Shown here piece by piece: positions 8,301 through 14,691 of a stretch of 16,579 bases of DNA; position 1 is the stretch's first letter; the number at the start of each line of letters is the position of its first letter. The notes below the pieces were generated by a model. It saw only the letters and a list, made by a program, of their open reading frames with translations, did no database searches and was not told where the DNA came from. The position numbers and the translations under genes were made by a program. Location: NCBI GenBank assembly GCA_002437585.1, contig DJQM01000031.1, forward strand, positions 1 through 16,579. The letters are read 5' to 3'. This DNA is from Clostridiales bacterium UBA6386. Its GTDB lineage: Bacteria > Bacillota > Clostridia > Oscillospirales > Oscillospiraceae.

Positions 8301-9224
8301 TTATTCCCAGTAGGAAGGAATGCTGTCGCGTAGCTTGACGGCATACTCGATCAGATCGTTGGCGTAGCGCTGATGGTACTCGTCAAAGAACACCTCTTCC
8401 CGGCTGACGGCCTCGGTGAAGACGCCGATGCGCTTGAAGTACAGCTTGTGGAAGTAACGGTTCAGAGGCTGGCTCTGGCGGGTGAAGCTGATAACGGGCA
8501 GCATGGCGAAGAACAGCTCCATAGCCTTGTCCCGCTTGCCGTGGTGATACAGCTCATAAACGTTCACGAACAGCTCCGGCATACCGGAGGGCATCAGGGC
8601 GTGAATGCCCCGGTCATAGGCCTCGATGGACTGGCTGGAGCCCCAGGCGCCGCTGATATTCATCCGACCGTCGGTGGCCTTCAGGATGCGGGTGTACTTG
8701 GGACCCGGGTCCTTGACCTCGATCTTGGCGCAGCGGACGCTCTCGAACTCGTCGAACAGCCGCAGCAGCAGCCGGTCGGGCAGGCCGTCGTCGGTCATGG
8801 ACACATCCTGAATGCACAGGAAGGGGGGCTTCATGTCGTCGATCTTTTTGACCATGGCGCAGTACTCGTCATCGGTGGTGTAGGTCATGTTCAGATTCAG
8901 ACCGTCCACGCCCAGCTCCAGATATTCCTTGCACTGCTTCAGACGGGTTTCCTCGTCGTTGGCGGTGATGCTGGGAATCACAATGCAGTGCTCCTTGGTG
9001 TGCGCCAGGGCGACGGTCTCCTTGACCTCCTGTATGATCTCCTCATGGGTCAGCATATTCATTTCGCTGGCCATGCAGGGCACCAGGAAGCCGGCCACGC
9101 CGGCGTCCATGCAAAGCTGGATCTCCCGGCGGAAGGACGGCCAGTCGATGGACTTGTCCTCGGACTTAAAGGGGGTAATCACCGTGGTGATGATTCCGTG
9201 CATGGGATAAAGCTCTTTTTTCAT
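8301..9224 (-). CDS. Dihydrodipicolinate synthase family lyase, paralogue 2
   Basis: This encodes a 307-residue DHDPS-family protein and the first gene of a tightly coupled paralogous pair. GIITTVITPF (10-19), LELGVDGLNL (102-111) and the Schiff-base Lys K167 in CAKIE are clear. The strand usually holding the catalytic Tyr reads FLCIQDVS, and the GTTGE-like loop reads VPCMASE. The start at 9224 is preferred to an upstream ATG at 9251 because GGAGGT lies 8 bases before it and family N termini begin at KKELYPMHG. A 249-base gap with its own candidate promoter separates it from the FAH-family gene. The pair may form hetero-oligomers or act on two related substrates. The reaction is probably retro-aldol cleavage or dehydration of a keto acid, with the substrate unknown. 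Confidence 0.87.
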   Translation of the reverse strand: MKKELYPMHGIITTVITPFKSEDKSIDWPSFRREIQLCMDAGVAGFLVPCMASEMNMLTHEEIIQEVKETVALAHTKEHCIVIPSITANDEETRLKQCKEYLELGVDGLNLNMTYTTDDEYCAMVKKIDDMKPPFLCIQDVSMTDDGLPDRLLLRLFDEFESVRCAKIEVKDPGPKYTRILKATDGRMNISGAWGSSQSIEAYDRGIHALMPSGMPELFVNVYELYHHGKRDKAMELFFAMLPVISFTRQSQPLNRYFHKLYFKRIGVFTEAVSREEVFFDEYHQRYANDLIEYAVKLRDSIPSYWE

Positions 9225-9248
9225 ATTGAGACACCTCCAAGTGTTCTG

Positions 9249-9269
9249 CAAACTGCGCTGTGCAGTTTG
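9249..9269 (-). promoter_or_regulatory. Inverted repeat in the leader of the lyase pair
   Basis: A perfect dyad has 8-base arms (CAAACTGC and GCAGTTTG) with a 5-base centre. It lies between the candidate start point near 9293 and the ribosome site at 9233-9238. The position suits a repressor operator or a leader hairpin affecting translation. No T-run follows, so termination is unlikely. Confidence 0.6.
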
Positions 9270-9299
9270 TCCATTTCCAATCTGGTTCCTTTTGCCATC

Positions 9300-9327
9300 A
9301 TTATATAGTTTGCCGGATTTTCTACAA
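9300..9327 (-). promoter_or_regulatory. Candidate sigma-A promoter for the lyase pair and downstream genes
   Basis: On the minus strand TATAAT is perfect at 9300-9305. TTGTAG at 9322-9327 gives a weak -35 (TTG only) with a 16-base spacer. A weak -35 beside a perfect -10 fits activator-dependent transcription, and a dyad about 130 bases upstream (9419-9437) could bind the activator. Transcription would start near 9293 and run through the kinase, dehydrogenase and transporter genes. Confidence 0.55.
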
Positions 9328-9418
9328 GGGAGCGGGTTTCAAATACTGTTTCCAAACGAAGCAATTTTAAGGTCGGAGAATGGCAAATCCGAACACAAAT
9401 GAAAAATCCGGCACCGTT

Positions 9419-9437
9419 TTTGTTGAAAATCAACAAA
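9419..9437. promoter_or_regulatory. AT-rich perfect dyad, candidate activator site
   Basis: TTTGTTGAAAATCAACAAA has 8-base arms around a 3-base centre. It lies 37 bases beyond the FAH-family stop and about 130 bases upstream of the expected start point of the lyase pair. There is no adjacent T-run, and the AT-rich stem would make a poor terminator. Its distance resembles an upstream activator sequence for a Fis-type helix-turn-helix regulator such as the one divergently encoded here. That link is inferred. Confidence 0.5.
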
Positions 9438-9473
9438 TCTGTTCCAATTATGTACCTTTCCGAGTCTTCCGGC

Positions 9474-10355
9474 TCAGCCTTCATCCCGGACGGTGTTCGT
9501 CAGGACGCCAATTTTCTCGATCTGGCAGGTAACCACGTCTGCGTCTTTCAGAAATACCGGCGGATTCATGCCGAAGCCGATGCCCGTGGGGCTTCCGGTG
9601 GCGATGATGGTGCCCGCGGGCAGGGTCACGCCCCGGCTCAGCTCGCTGACGATATCCGTAATGTCAAAAATCATGTCCCCGGTATTGCCGTGCTGCCGAG
9701 GCTCCCCGTTGACCCAGAGCCGGATATCCAGCCGGGGCGGATAGGCAATTTCCTCCGCGGTGACGATCCAGGGACCCAGAGGGCAGGTTCCGTCCAGACT
9801 TTTCATAAAGTAGTTCTGCTTGTGCCGGCTCAGCTCCCGGGCGGTCACATCGTTGAGAACGGTGTAGCCGAAAATGTAGTCCGCCACCTGCTCCCGGGGA
9901 ACCTGATAGGCATCCTTGCCCAGAATCACGCCCAGCTCACACTCGTAATCCAGGGTGGAGATGAAATCGGAATGGGAGGGAATGGTTTCGCCGTCGCCCC
10001 GGCACCGATCCACCGCCTTGCCGAAGAAAATCGGCCAGACCCGTTCCGTCCGCCGCTCCTTCAGCGCGTCTGCCATCTCATCGGCATGGGCCTTGTAGTT
10101 CAGTCCCATGCACACCACATCCCGTACCGGATGGGGGATGGGTGCCGTCAGCCGCACGTCCTCCAGAGGAATCGGCTGCGCCTTCTCGGCGGCAGAGAAA
10201 ATCGCCGCCAGTGCCGCCCGATCCGTCCGGCGGATCAGGTCATTCATGTCCGTGAAGCGGTAGCCGATGGCAGACAGCGGAACCACTTGCTTTTCGTCCC
10301 CGGTCAATACCGCCACTGTTTCCCTGCCCTGGTAAATGCAGGTCAATAGCTTCAT
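9474..10355 (-). CDS. Fumarylacetoacetate hydrolase family protein
   Basis: This encodes a 293-residue FAH-superfamily enzyme. The metal-binding core is visible: E138 and E140 in LDYECELGVILGK, then D169 in YTVLNDVTARELS. K185 in FMKSLDG and ATGSPTGIG (252-260) follow. Bacterial members hydrolyse acylpyruvates, decarboxylate 2-oxo-diacids, or hydrate or dehydrate 2-keto-3-deoxy acids, all Mg-dependent. In this locus, preparing a keto acid for the DHDPS-type lyases is plausible but inferred. The start at 10355 is chosen over an ATG five codons earlier because GAGGTG lies 7 bases upstream and the preferred N terminus (MKLLTCIYQGRE) matches the family. It is the first gene of the minus-strand locus, divergent from the regulator. 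Confidence 0.88.
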   Translation of the reverse strand: MKLLTCIYQGRETVAVLTGDEKQVVPLSAIGYRFTDMNDLIRRTDRAALAAIFSAAEKAQPIPLEDVRLTAPIPHPVRDVVCMGLNYKAHADEMADALKERRTERVWPIFFGKAVDRCRGDGETIPSHSDFISTLDYECELGVILGKDAYQVPREQVADYIFGYTVLNDVTARELSRHKQNYFMKSLDGTCPLGPWIVTAEEIAYPPRLDIRLWVNGEPRQHGNTGDMIFDITDIVSELSRGVTLPAGTIIATGSPTGIGFGMNPPVFLKDADVVTCQIEKIGVLTNTVRDEG

Positions 10356-10431
10356 ATTTGCACACCTCATTCTTTGGTTCCCGGAAGGGAAATTGTTGGT
10401 TTCTGATAAAATCCCTTTTGGAATTTCTTCT

Positions 10432-10460
10432 ATCTTAATTACTTTTCACAACTGGCTCAA
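10432..10460 (-). promoter_or_regulatory. Weak candidate promoter for the FAH-family gene
   Basis: On the minus strand TTGAGC (10455-10460) and TAAGAT (10432-10437) are separated by 17 bases. Each matches four of six consensus positions. The site lies 77 bases upstream of the FAH-family start. A weak promoter would suit activation by the divergent regulator. No -24/-12 sigma-54 promoter was seen in this gap. Confidence 0.35.
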
Positions 10461-10514
10461 CGGAAATTCCCGCCGGAAATGTTTCATATTGAATCGCTTT
10501 CTTTTCTCTGCTAC

Positions 10515-10543
10515 TTGTTTTTTGAACAGCCGCCTGTTATACT
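10515..10543 (+). promoter_or_regulatory. Candidate promoter of the regulator gene with an internal dyad
   Basis: TTGTTT (10515-10520) and TATACT (10538-10543) are separated by 17 bases on the plus strand. The spacer carries the dyad AACAG-N4-CTGTT (10525-10538), which a bound repressor would occlude. A related 14-base element, CCTGTT followed by CTGAA, occurs at 10533-10546 and again at 10560-10573 with two differences. This arrangement suggests autoregulation, though no binding protein is proven. Confidence 0.45.
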
Positions 10544-10627
10544 GAATGCAAAAGCAGTCCCTGTTCTGCTGAAGTCCCAGGCAATTTTGGTATTTTCACC
10601 CCCGGAGTTCGGGAAAGGAGCGATATT

Positions 10628-12403
10628 ATGAAGAAACTGCGTCTGCTGTGCATCCCGCCCTACGAGGGAATGTACAACCTGATGACCAATATCGCTGCCC
10701 AGCGCAGCGACGTGGAGCTCATCATCCACATGGGCAACCTGGAGGATGGCCTCCGAGCCGTTCTAGAAAACCGGAACAACAACATTGACGCCGTCATTTC
10801 CCGGGGCGGCACCGCCGAAACCATCCGGGCCCACTGCGCCGATATTCCGGCCTGCGACATTATTCCTTCGGTCTATGACGTTCTGCGCACCATTCGGCTG
10901 GCTCAGAGCATGTCCGACAAGCTGGCTGTGGTGGGCTTTCCCAGCATTACCAAGCCTGCGGATATGCTCCGGGACATCATGCAGTACGACTTCAAGGTGC
11001 GCACCATCCGCAGCAGCACCGAATGTGAAGCCTGCCTGCGCACTCTCCGGCAGGAGGGTATTCAGGTCATCGCCGGAGACATGATCTCCGTGACCTGCGC
11101 TCAGAAGCTGGGCATGAACGGCCTTCTGATCGTCTCCGGCATTGAAAGTGTGGAGGCCGCCATCGACAGTGCGGTGGAAATCTACCGCCACGACGCCGCC
11201 GTCCGGAAGCGGGCGGATCTGTTCTCCGACCTGCTGTCCTTCCTGGATGCGGATATCGTCATCTATACCTCCGGCGGACAGGAATATTACTCAACCGCTT
11301 CCGATCTGCCCCAGGAAATTCAGCTGCTTCTCCGGCAGAAGGTCTCCAACGTCATCGCCCAGGGCAGCCTGAAGCTCATCCGGAACCTGGGCAGCACTAT
11401 GCTCTCCATCAAGGGAAGGCTTCTTCAATCCGGCGGCGAGGACTACTGCGTGTACATTCTATCCCAGATGGCCAACACGGCGGTGTTCGACAAATACACC
11501 ATCCGCTGCTTCTCCGCCGACGAGGAGCTTCCCGATTCCAAGCCCATTGAGTTTTACTTAGGCAGCAGTGAGGAGATTTCCGCCGTTCACGCCGCCTGCC
11601 AGCGATATGCCGCCATGAACGCCCCGGTGCTCATTGAGGGCGAGCGGGGCACCGGCAAGGATCGGTTCGCCCACTACCTGTATTCCCACAGCAAGTTCAA
11701 GCAGAATTCCTTCGTGGTCATCGATGCCAGCCTGCTGGACAAAAAGGGCTGGGATTTCCTGCTCAAAAGCGACAGCTCTCCCCTGACCGACTCCGGGCTT
11801 ACCATTTCCTTTGTCCGGATGCAGGCCATCCCCCCGGAGCAGCAGAAGGAATTCCGGCTCTACCTGAAAAGCTCCCGGGTCATGCAGACCAACCGGCTGA
11901 TCTTCTCTTATACCGAGGAAAATGGCAGCGTCCCCCAGGATGATCTGTACCTGTACCTGACGGAAACCGTCCACTGCCTGCAGCTGCGGCTGCCGCCCCT
12001 GTCTCAGCGGCCTGAGGACATTCCCACTCTGGTGGGGCTGTACATCAACGCCGCCAATGTGCGCAACGGCACCCGGGTCATCGGTCTGACCCATGACGCC
12101 ATGCTGACCCTGCAGAACCGGGTCTGGCCCCGGAACGCCGATCAGCTGTATCAGACCATCGGCGAGCTGGTCATCAACGCCAAGTCCTCCTACATTTCCG
12201 AGGAGCAGGTACTGTCTCTGCTGAATCGGGAGAAGCGGAAGACCCCTGCCGCCCCGGAAAGCAGCCTGGATCTGAACCGGCCGCTGGAAGAGATCATTCA
12301 CGATGTGGTTCTGCGGGTTTACGAGGAGGAAAATATGAATCAGACCCACACCGCCAAGCGTCTGGGCATCAGCCGAAGCACCCTGTGGCGGATGCTGAAG
12401 TGA
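10628..12403 (+). CDS. PrpR-type sensory regulator with degenerate sigma-54 AAA+ domain
   Basis: This encodes a 591-residue transcriptional regulator. Residues about 1-185 form a PrpR-like N-terminal sensory domain (LLCIPPYEGMYNLM, VISRGGTAETIR, VVSGIESVEAAI), a periplasmic-binding-like fold that senses small acids in propionate regulators. A middle segment leads to an AAA+ region with Walker A GERGTGKD (338-345), LPPLSQRPEDIP (455-466) and VWPRNADQL (499-507), equivalents of family LPPLRERxEDIP and WPGNVREL. The C terminus is a Fis-type helix-turn-helix (about 572-591). The GAFTGA loop and Walker B acidic pair are missing: the stretch around 365-400 is shortened and reads LTISFVRMQ where GGTLFLDE is expected. 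It therefore probably does not drive sigma-54 open-complex formation. The ATG at 10628 has AAAGGAG 7 bases upstream. It likely controls the divergent catabolic genes. Confidence 0.87.
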   Translation: MKKLRLLCIPPYEGMYNLMTNIAAQRSDVELIIHMGNLEDGLRAVLENRNNNIDAVISRGGTAETIRAHCADIPACDIIPSVYDVLRTIRLAQSMSDKLAVVGFPSITKPADMLRDIMQYDFKVRTIRSSTECEACLRTLRQEGIQVIAGDMISVTCAQKLGMNGLLIVSGIESVEAAIDSAVEIYRHDAAVRKRADLFSDLLSFLDADIVIYTSGGQEYYSTASDLPQEIQLLLRQKVSNVIAQGSLKLIRNLGSTMLSIKGRLLQSGGEDYCVYILSQMANTAVFDKYTIRCFSADEELPDSKPIEFYLGSSEEISAVHAACQRYAAMNAPVLIEGERGTGKDRFAHYLYSHSKFKQNSFVVIDASLLDKKGWDFLLKSDSSPLTDSGLTISFVRMQAIPPEQQKEFRLYLKSSRVMQTNRLIFSYTEENGSVPQDDLYLYLTETVHCLQLRLPPLSQRPEDIPTLVGLYINAANVRNGTRVIGLTHDAMLTLQNRVWPRNADQLYQTIGELVINAKSSYISEEQVLSLLNREKRKTPAAPESSLDLNRPLEEIIHDVVLRVYEEENMNQTHTAKRLGISRSTLWRMLK

Positions 12404-12519
12404 GGTGTTTCAATTCAGTACATTCCTTGTGAAAAGTGTTCCATTATTTCCTGTCAAGTCTCTCTGCTTTCGTTGAATTCACCCACCATTTTTGTTAGGT
12501 TTGTGATAGAGAACAAAAA

Positions 12520-12538
12520 GCGCGGCAGTACGCCGCGC
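12520..12538 (-). terminator. Stem-loop with minus-strand T-run upstream of the aminotransferase
   Basis: A perfect inverted repeat, GCGCGGC-N5-GCCGCGC, is followed on the minus strand by TTTTTG, the form of an intrinsic terminator for leftward transcription. No minus-strand gene lies to its right, so it could stop antisense RNA. On the plus strand it sits 6 bases before the ribosome site of the aminotransferase, where the hairpin could modulate translation. The rest of the 12404-12554 gap shows no gene and no convincing promoter or plus-strand terminator. Confidence 0.55.
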
Positions 12539-12554
12539 GGAATTGGAGGACAAT

Positions 12555-13751
12555 ATGACAAGCAATGGATTTGATACCGCTCATTTTCCCCAGCGTCGGG
12601 GCAGCCGGAGCGTCAAGTGGGACACCCTGGCAAGCAAGTACGGCCGGGATGATCTGATTCCTTTGTGGGTAGCGGATATGGACTACCCCTCCCCGCCCTG
12701 TATTCAGGAAGCTCTGCGCAAGGCCGTGGACTTCGGTGTGTTCGGCTACTTCGCGCCCCCCGCGTCCTATCAGGATGCTTTCATCGCCTGGGAGCAGACC
12801 CGCCACGGCGTAACCCCCAAGCGGGAGTGGCTCCGTTTCACCCCTGGCGTAGTTACGGGCATTTACTGGTCTATCAGCGCGCTGACCACCCCCGGAGACA
12901 GCGTGGCCATTCTCACCCCCTGCTACTACCCCTTCATGGACGCGGTGAAGGATACCGGCCGCAGCCTGGTTTGCAGCGACCTGGTGCACACGGATCACGG
13001 CTACACCGTGAATCTTGCGGATCTGGAGGAAAAGTTCCAGACCCGGCAGGTGAAGATGCTGCTGCTGTGCTCTCCCCACAACCCCGTGGGGCATGTCTGG
13101 ACGAAGGATGAGCTGCTGGGCATTCTGGAGCTGTGCCGCCGGTATGACGTGCTGGTGGTCAGCGACGAAATCCACCAGGATATCGTCTTCAACGGCCATG
13201 AGCATCTGTCCTGTCTGCGCTTCCCGGAGTATCTGGATCGGATGATCCTGCTGACCTCCGGCTCTAAAACCTTCAACATCGCGGGTCTGCAGAACTCCTT
13301 TGCCGTCATCCCCAACGACGCCCTGGGGCAGAAATTCGATGCCTATGTGAAAACCGTGCGCATCAAGAAGGGCGTTTCCCTGGGCTACGTTGCCGCCGAG
13401 GCCGGCTTCCGGGAGGGTGCTCCCTGGCTGGAGGAGGTGCTGGAATACCTGAAGGGCAACTACGATCTGCTGAAGAAAACCCTGACCGATGCCCTGCCGG
13501 GCATTCACATCGACCCCCTGGAGAGCACCTACATGATCTGGGTCGATCTGTCCGCCTATGTGAAGCCCGAGCAGGTGGTGGAGGTTGTCCAGAACCAGGC
13601 AAGGCTTGCGGTGGACTTCGGCTTCTGGTTCTGGCCTGAGGGACAGGTGCCCGCCGGAGATACCCACATTCGTATCAACGTGGCCGCCGCCCGGGAGAAT
13701 GTGGCTCTGGCAGCGGACCGCCTGGCGGCGGCCATTCAAGGCCTGAAATAA
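12555..13751 (+). CDS. MalY/PatB-type PLP-dependent aminotransferase
   Basis: This encodes a 398-residue fold-type I PLP enzyme. Its N terminus (FPQRRGSRSVKWD, then LIPLWVADMDYPSP) is characteristic of MalY/PatB proteins, which act as cystathionine beta-lyases (C-S lyases) or aminotransferases. The PLP site is intact: HNPVGH (175-180), D204 in VSDEIH, and Schiff-base Lys K238 in SGSKTFNIAG. The ATG at 12555 is chosen because GGAGG lies 5 bases upstream; a TTG at 12543 in frame would overlap that site. It follows the regulator by 151 bases and precedes an aldolase gene by 13 bases, so the latter two are one operon. It may transaminate a keto acid linked to the aldolase, but C-S lyase activity in sulfur metabolism is an equally valid reading. 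Confidence 0.9.
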   Translation: MTSNGFDTAHFPQRRGSRSVKWDTLASKYGRDDLIPLWVADMDYPSPPCIQEALRKAVDFGVFGYFAPPASYQDAFIAWEQTRHGVTPKREWLRFTPGVVTGIYWSISALTTPGDSVAILTPCYYPFMDAVKDTGRSLVCSDLVHTDHGYTVNLADLEEKFQTRQVKMLLLCSPHNPVGHVWTKDELLGILELCRRYDVLVVSDEIHQDIVFNGHEHLSCLRFPEYLDRMILLTSGSKTFNIAGLQNSFAVIPNDALGQKFDAYVKTVRIKKGVSLGYVAAEAGFREGAPWLEEVLEYLKGNYDLLKKTLTDALPGIHIDPLESTYMIWVDLSAYVKPEQVVEVVQNQARLAVDFGFWFWPEGQVPAGDTHIRINVAAARENVALAADRLAAAIQGLK

Positions 13752-13764
13752 AAGGAGAATCGCC

Positions 13765-14556
13765 ATGACGGAAAACAAGCTTCGGGAGATTCTGCGTCAA
13801 GGCGGCAGCTCCATCTGCACCCGCATTTCCAGCCGGTGGGGACTGATCACCGAGCTGGCAGCCTACGGCGGATGCTACGACTACATCGAGTATCTGGCCG
13901 AGTACGCGCCCCTGCAGGTGGAGGATCTGGAAAACCTGGCCAGAGCCTGCGAGCTTCACGGCATGGGCTCCATCGTGAAGGTTGATTTCCAGAATCACGC
14001 CTGGGTGGCCCAGAAGGCTCTGGCCGTGGGCATTCAGGGCATTCTCTTCACCGACTGCAAAACTCCAAAGGATGTGGAGGCGTGCATTTACGTCACCATG
14101 CCCGACACCCCGGAATACGGCGGCCGGTTCGGCTATCCCAGCTACCGGTGGATTGGATATCACCCCAATAAGCCCCAGCTGGATTACGCGAAAATGGTTG
14201 CCGATTCCGTGCGGATTTTCATGATTGAAAAGAAAGAATCCGTGGACAGAATTGAGGAAATCTGCCGGATCCCCGGAGTGGATATGATCCAGTTCGGTCC
14301 CTCGGACTACTCCATGAGCTGCGGCCGCAACGCCGCCGAGCCCGGCTGGATCGAGGAGCGCAAAGAGGCCGAGCGGCACTGCATAAGGGTCGCTCTGGAG
14401 CAGGGCGTTCAGCCCCGGTGCGAAATTGAAACGCCTGGGGATGCCCAGTATTACCTGGATCTGGGGGTCAAGCACTTCTGTCTGGGCGATCAGGTGAAGA
14501 TTCTGCGTTCTTGGTGGACGGAAAACGGCCGGAAACTTCAGGCAATGGTCAAATAG
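13765..14556 (+). CDS. HpcH/HpaI aldolase family protein
   Basis: This encodes a 263-residue TIM-barrel protein of the class II (metal-dependent) HpcH/HpaI aldolase/citrate lyase family, whose members cleave 4-hydroxy-2-oxo acids to pyruvate and an aldehyde. The metal ligands are present as E155 in FMIEKKESV and D181 in QFGPSDYSMS. Two residues normally catalytic are replaced: the His of the D-x-EH motif is Tyr (AEYAP, Y47), and the Arg of VRx is Lys (VKVD, K72). Such substitutions may mark a separate subfamily with another reaction. AAAGGAG lies 7 bases before the ATG. The gene is 13 bases after the aminotransferase and ends in a clear terminator. It could link to the divergent keto-acid pathway through pyruvate chemistry, which is inferred. 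Confidence 0.85.
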   Translation: MTENKLREILRQGGSSICTRISSRWGLITELAAYGGCYDYIEYLAEYAPLQVEDLENLARACELHGMGSIVKVDFQNHAWVAQKALAVGIQGILFTDCKTPKDVEACIYVTMPDTPEYGGRFGYPSYRWIGYHPNKPQLDYAKMVADSVRIFMIEKKESVDRIEEICRIPGVDMIQFGPSDYSMSCGRNAAEPGWIEERKEAERHCIRVALEQGVQPRCEIETPGDAQYYLDLGVKHFCLGDQVKILRSWWTENGRKLQAMVK

Positions 14557-14565
14557 CTTTCTTCC

Positions 14566-14601
14566 GGGGCTTTCTTCGCAGGGAGAAGGCCCCAATTTTT
14601 T
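14566..14601 (+). terminator. Intrinsic terminator after the aldolase gene
   Basis: GGGGC (14566-14570) pairs with GCCCC (14589-14593), with additional TTCT/AGAA pairing above it, followed by AA and six T residues. It lies 10 bases after the aldolase stop and would end the regulator, aminotransferase and aldolase transcripts before the rubrerythrin promoter. Confidence 0.8.
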
Positions 14602-14611
14602 CCTTCTCCGG

Positions 14612-14640
14612 TTGACTATCTCCCTGCTTTGGGGTAAAAT
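14612..14640 (+). promoter_or_regulatory. Strong sigma-A promoter of the rubrerythrin gene
   Basis: TTGACT (14612-14617) and TAAAAT (14635-14640) are separated by exactly 17 bases, each one mismatch from consensus. Transcription should start near 14647. It is the best promoter in the window and makes the rubrerythrin gene independent of the upstream unit. Confidence 0.8.
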
Positions 14641-14645
14641 AGGTT

Positions 14646-14661
14646 CGTGACCAAGGTCACA
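14646..14661. promoter_or_regulatory. CRP/FNR-like dyad at the rubrerythrin start point
   Basis: GTGACC-AA-GGTCAC is a perfect dyad at 14647-14660. With its flanks it fits the CRP-family pattern TGTGA-N6-TCACA except for the first base. It begins 6 bases after the -10 element and so covers the expected start point, a repressor position. It does not resemble a PerR or Rex box. The regulator is not encoded in the window. Confidence 0.55.
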
Positions 14662-14691
14662 AATATGGAAAATCCGAAAGGAGTCTGTCCC

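Noticed and set aside
7386..9224. Calling the DHDPS-family genes dapA of lysine biosynthesis
   Set aside because: They lack the catalytic Tyr, occur as a tandem pair, and sit in a catabolic transporter operon.
9221..9484. 87-residue minus-strand open frame between the FAH and lyase genes
   Set aside because: It has no ribosome site and overlaps the FAH end, the dyads and the lyase promoter. It shows no family resemblance.
10356..10627. Sigma-54 (-24/-12) promoter in the divergent gap
   Set aside because: I looked on both strands for TGGCAC-N5-TTGC and found no acceptable match, in keeping with the missing GAFTGA loop in the regulator.
14647..14691. Upstream GTG start for rubrerythrin
   Set aside because: It lies within the operator dyad at the expected transcription start and has no ribosome site. 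The ATG at 14692 has AAAGGAG before it.
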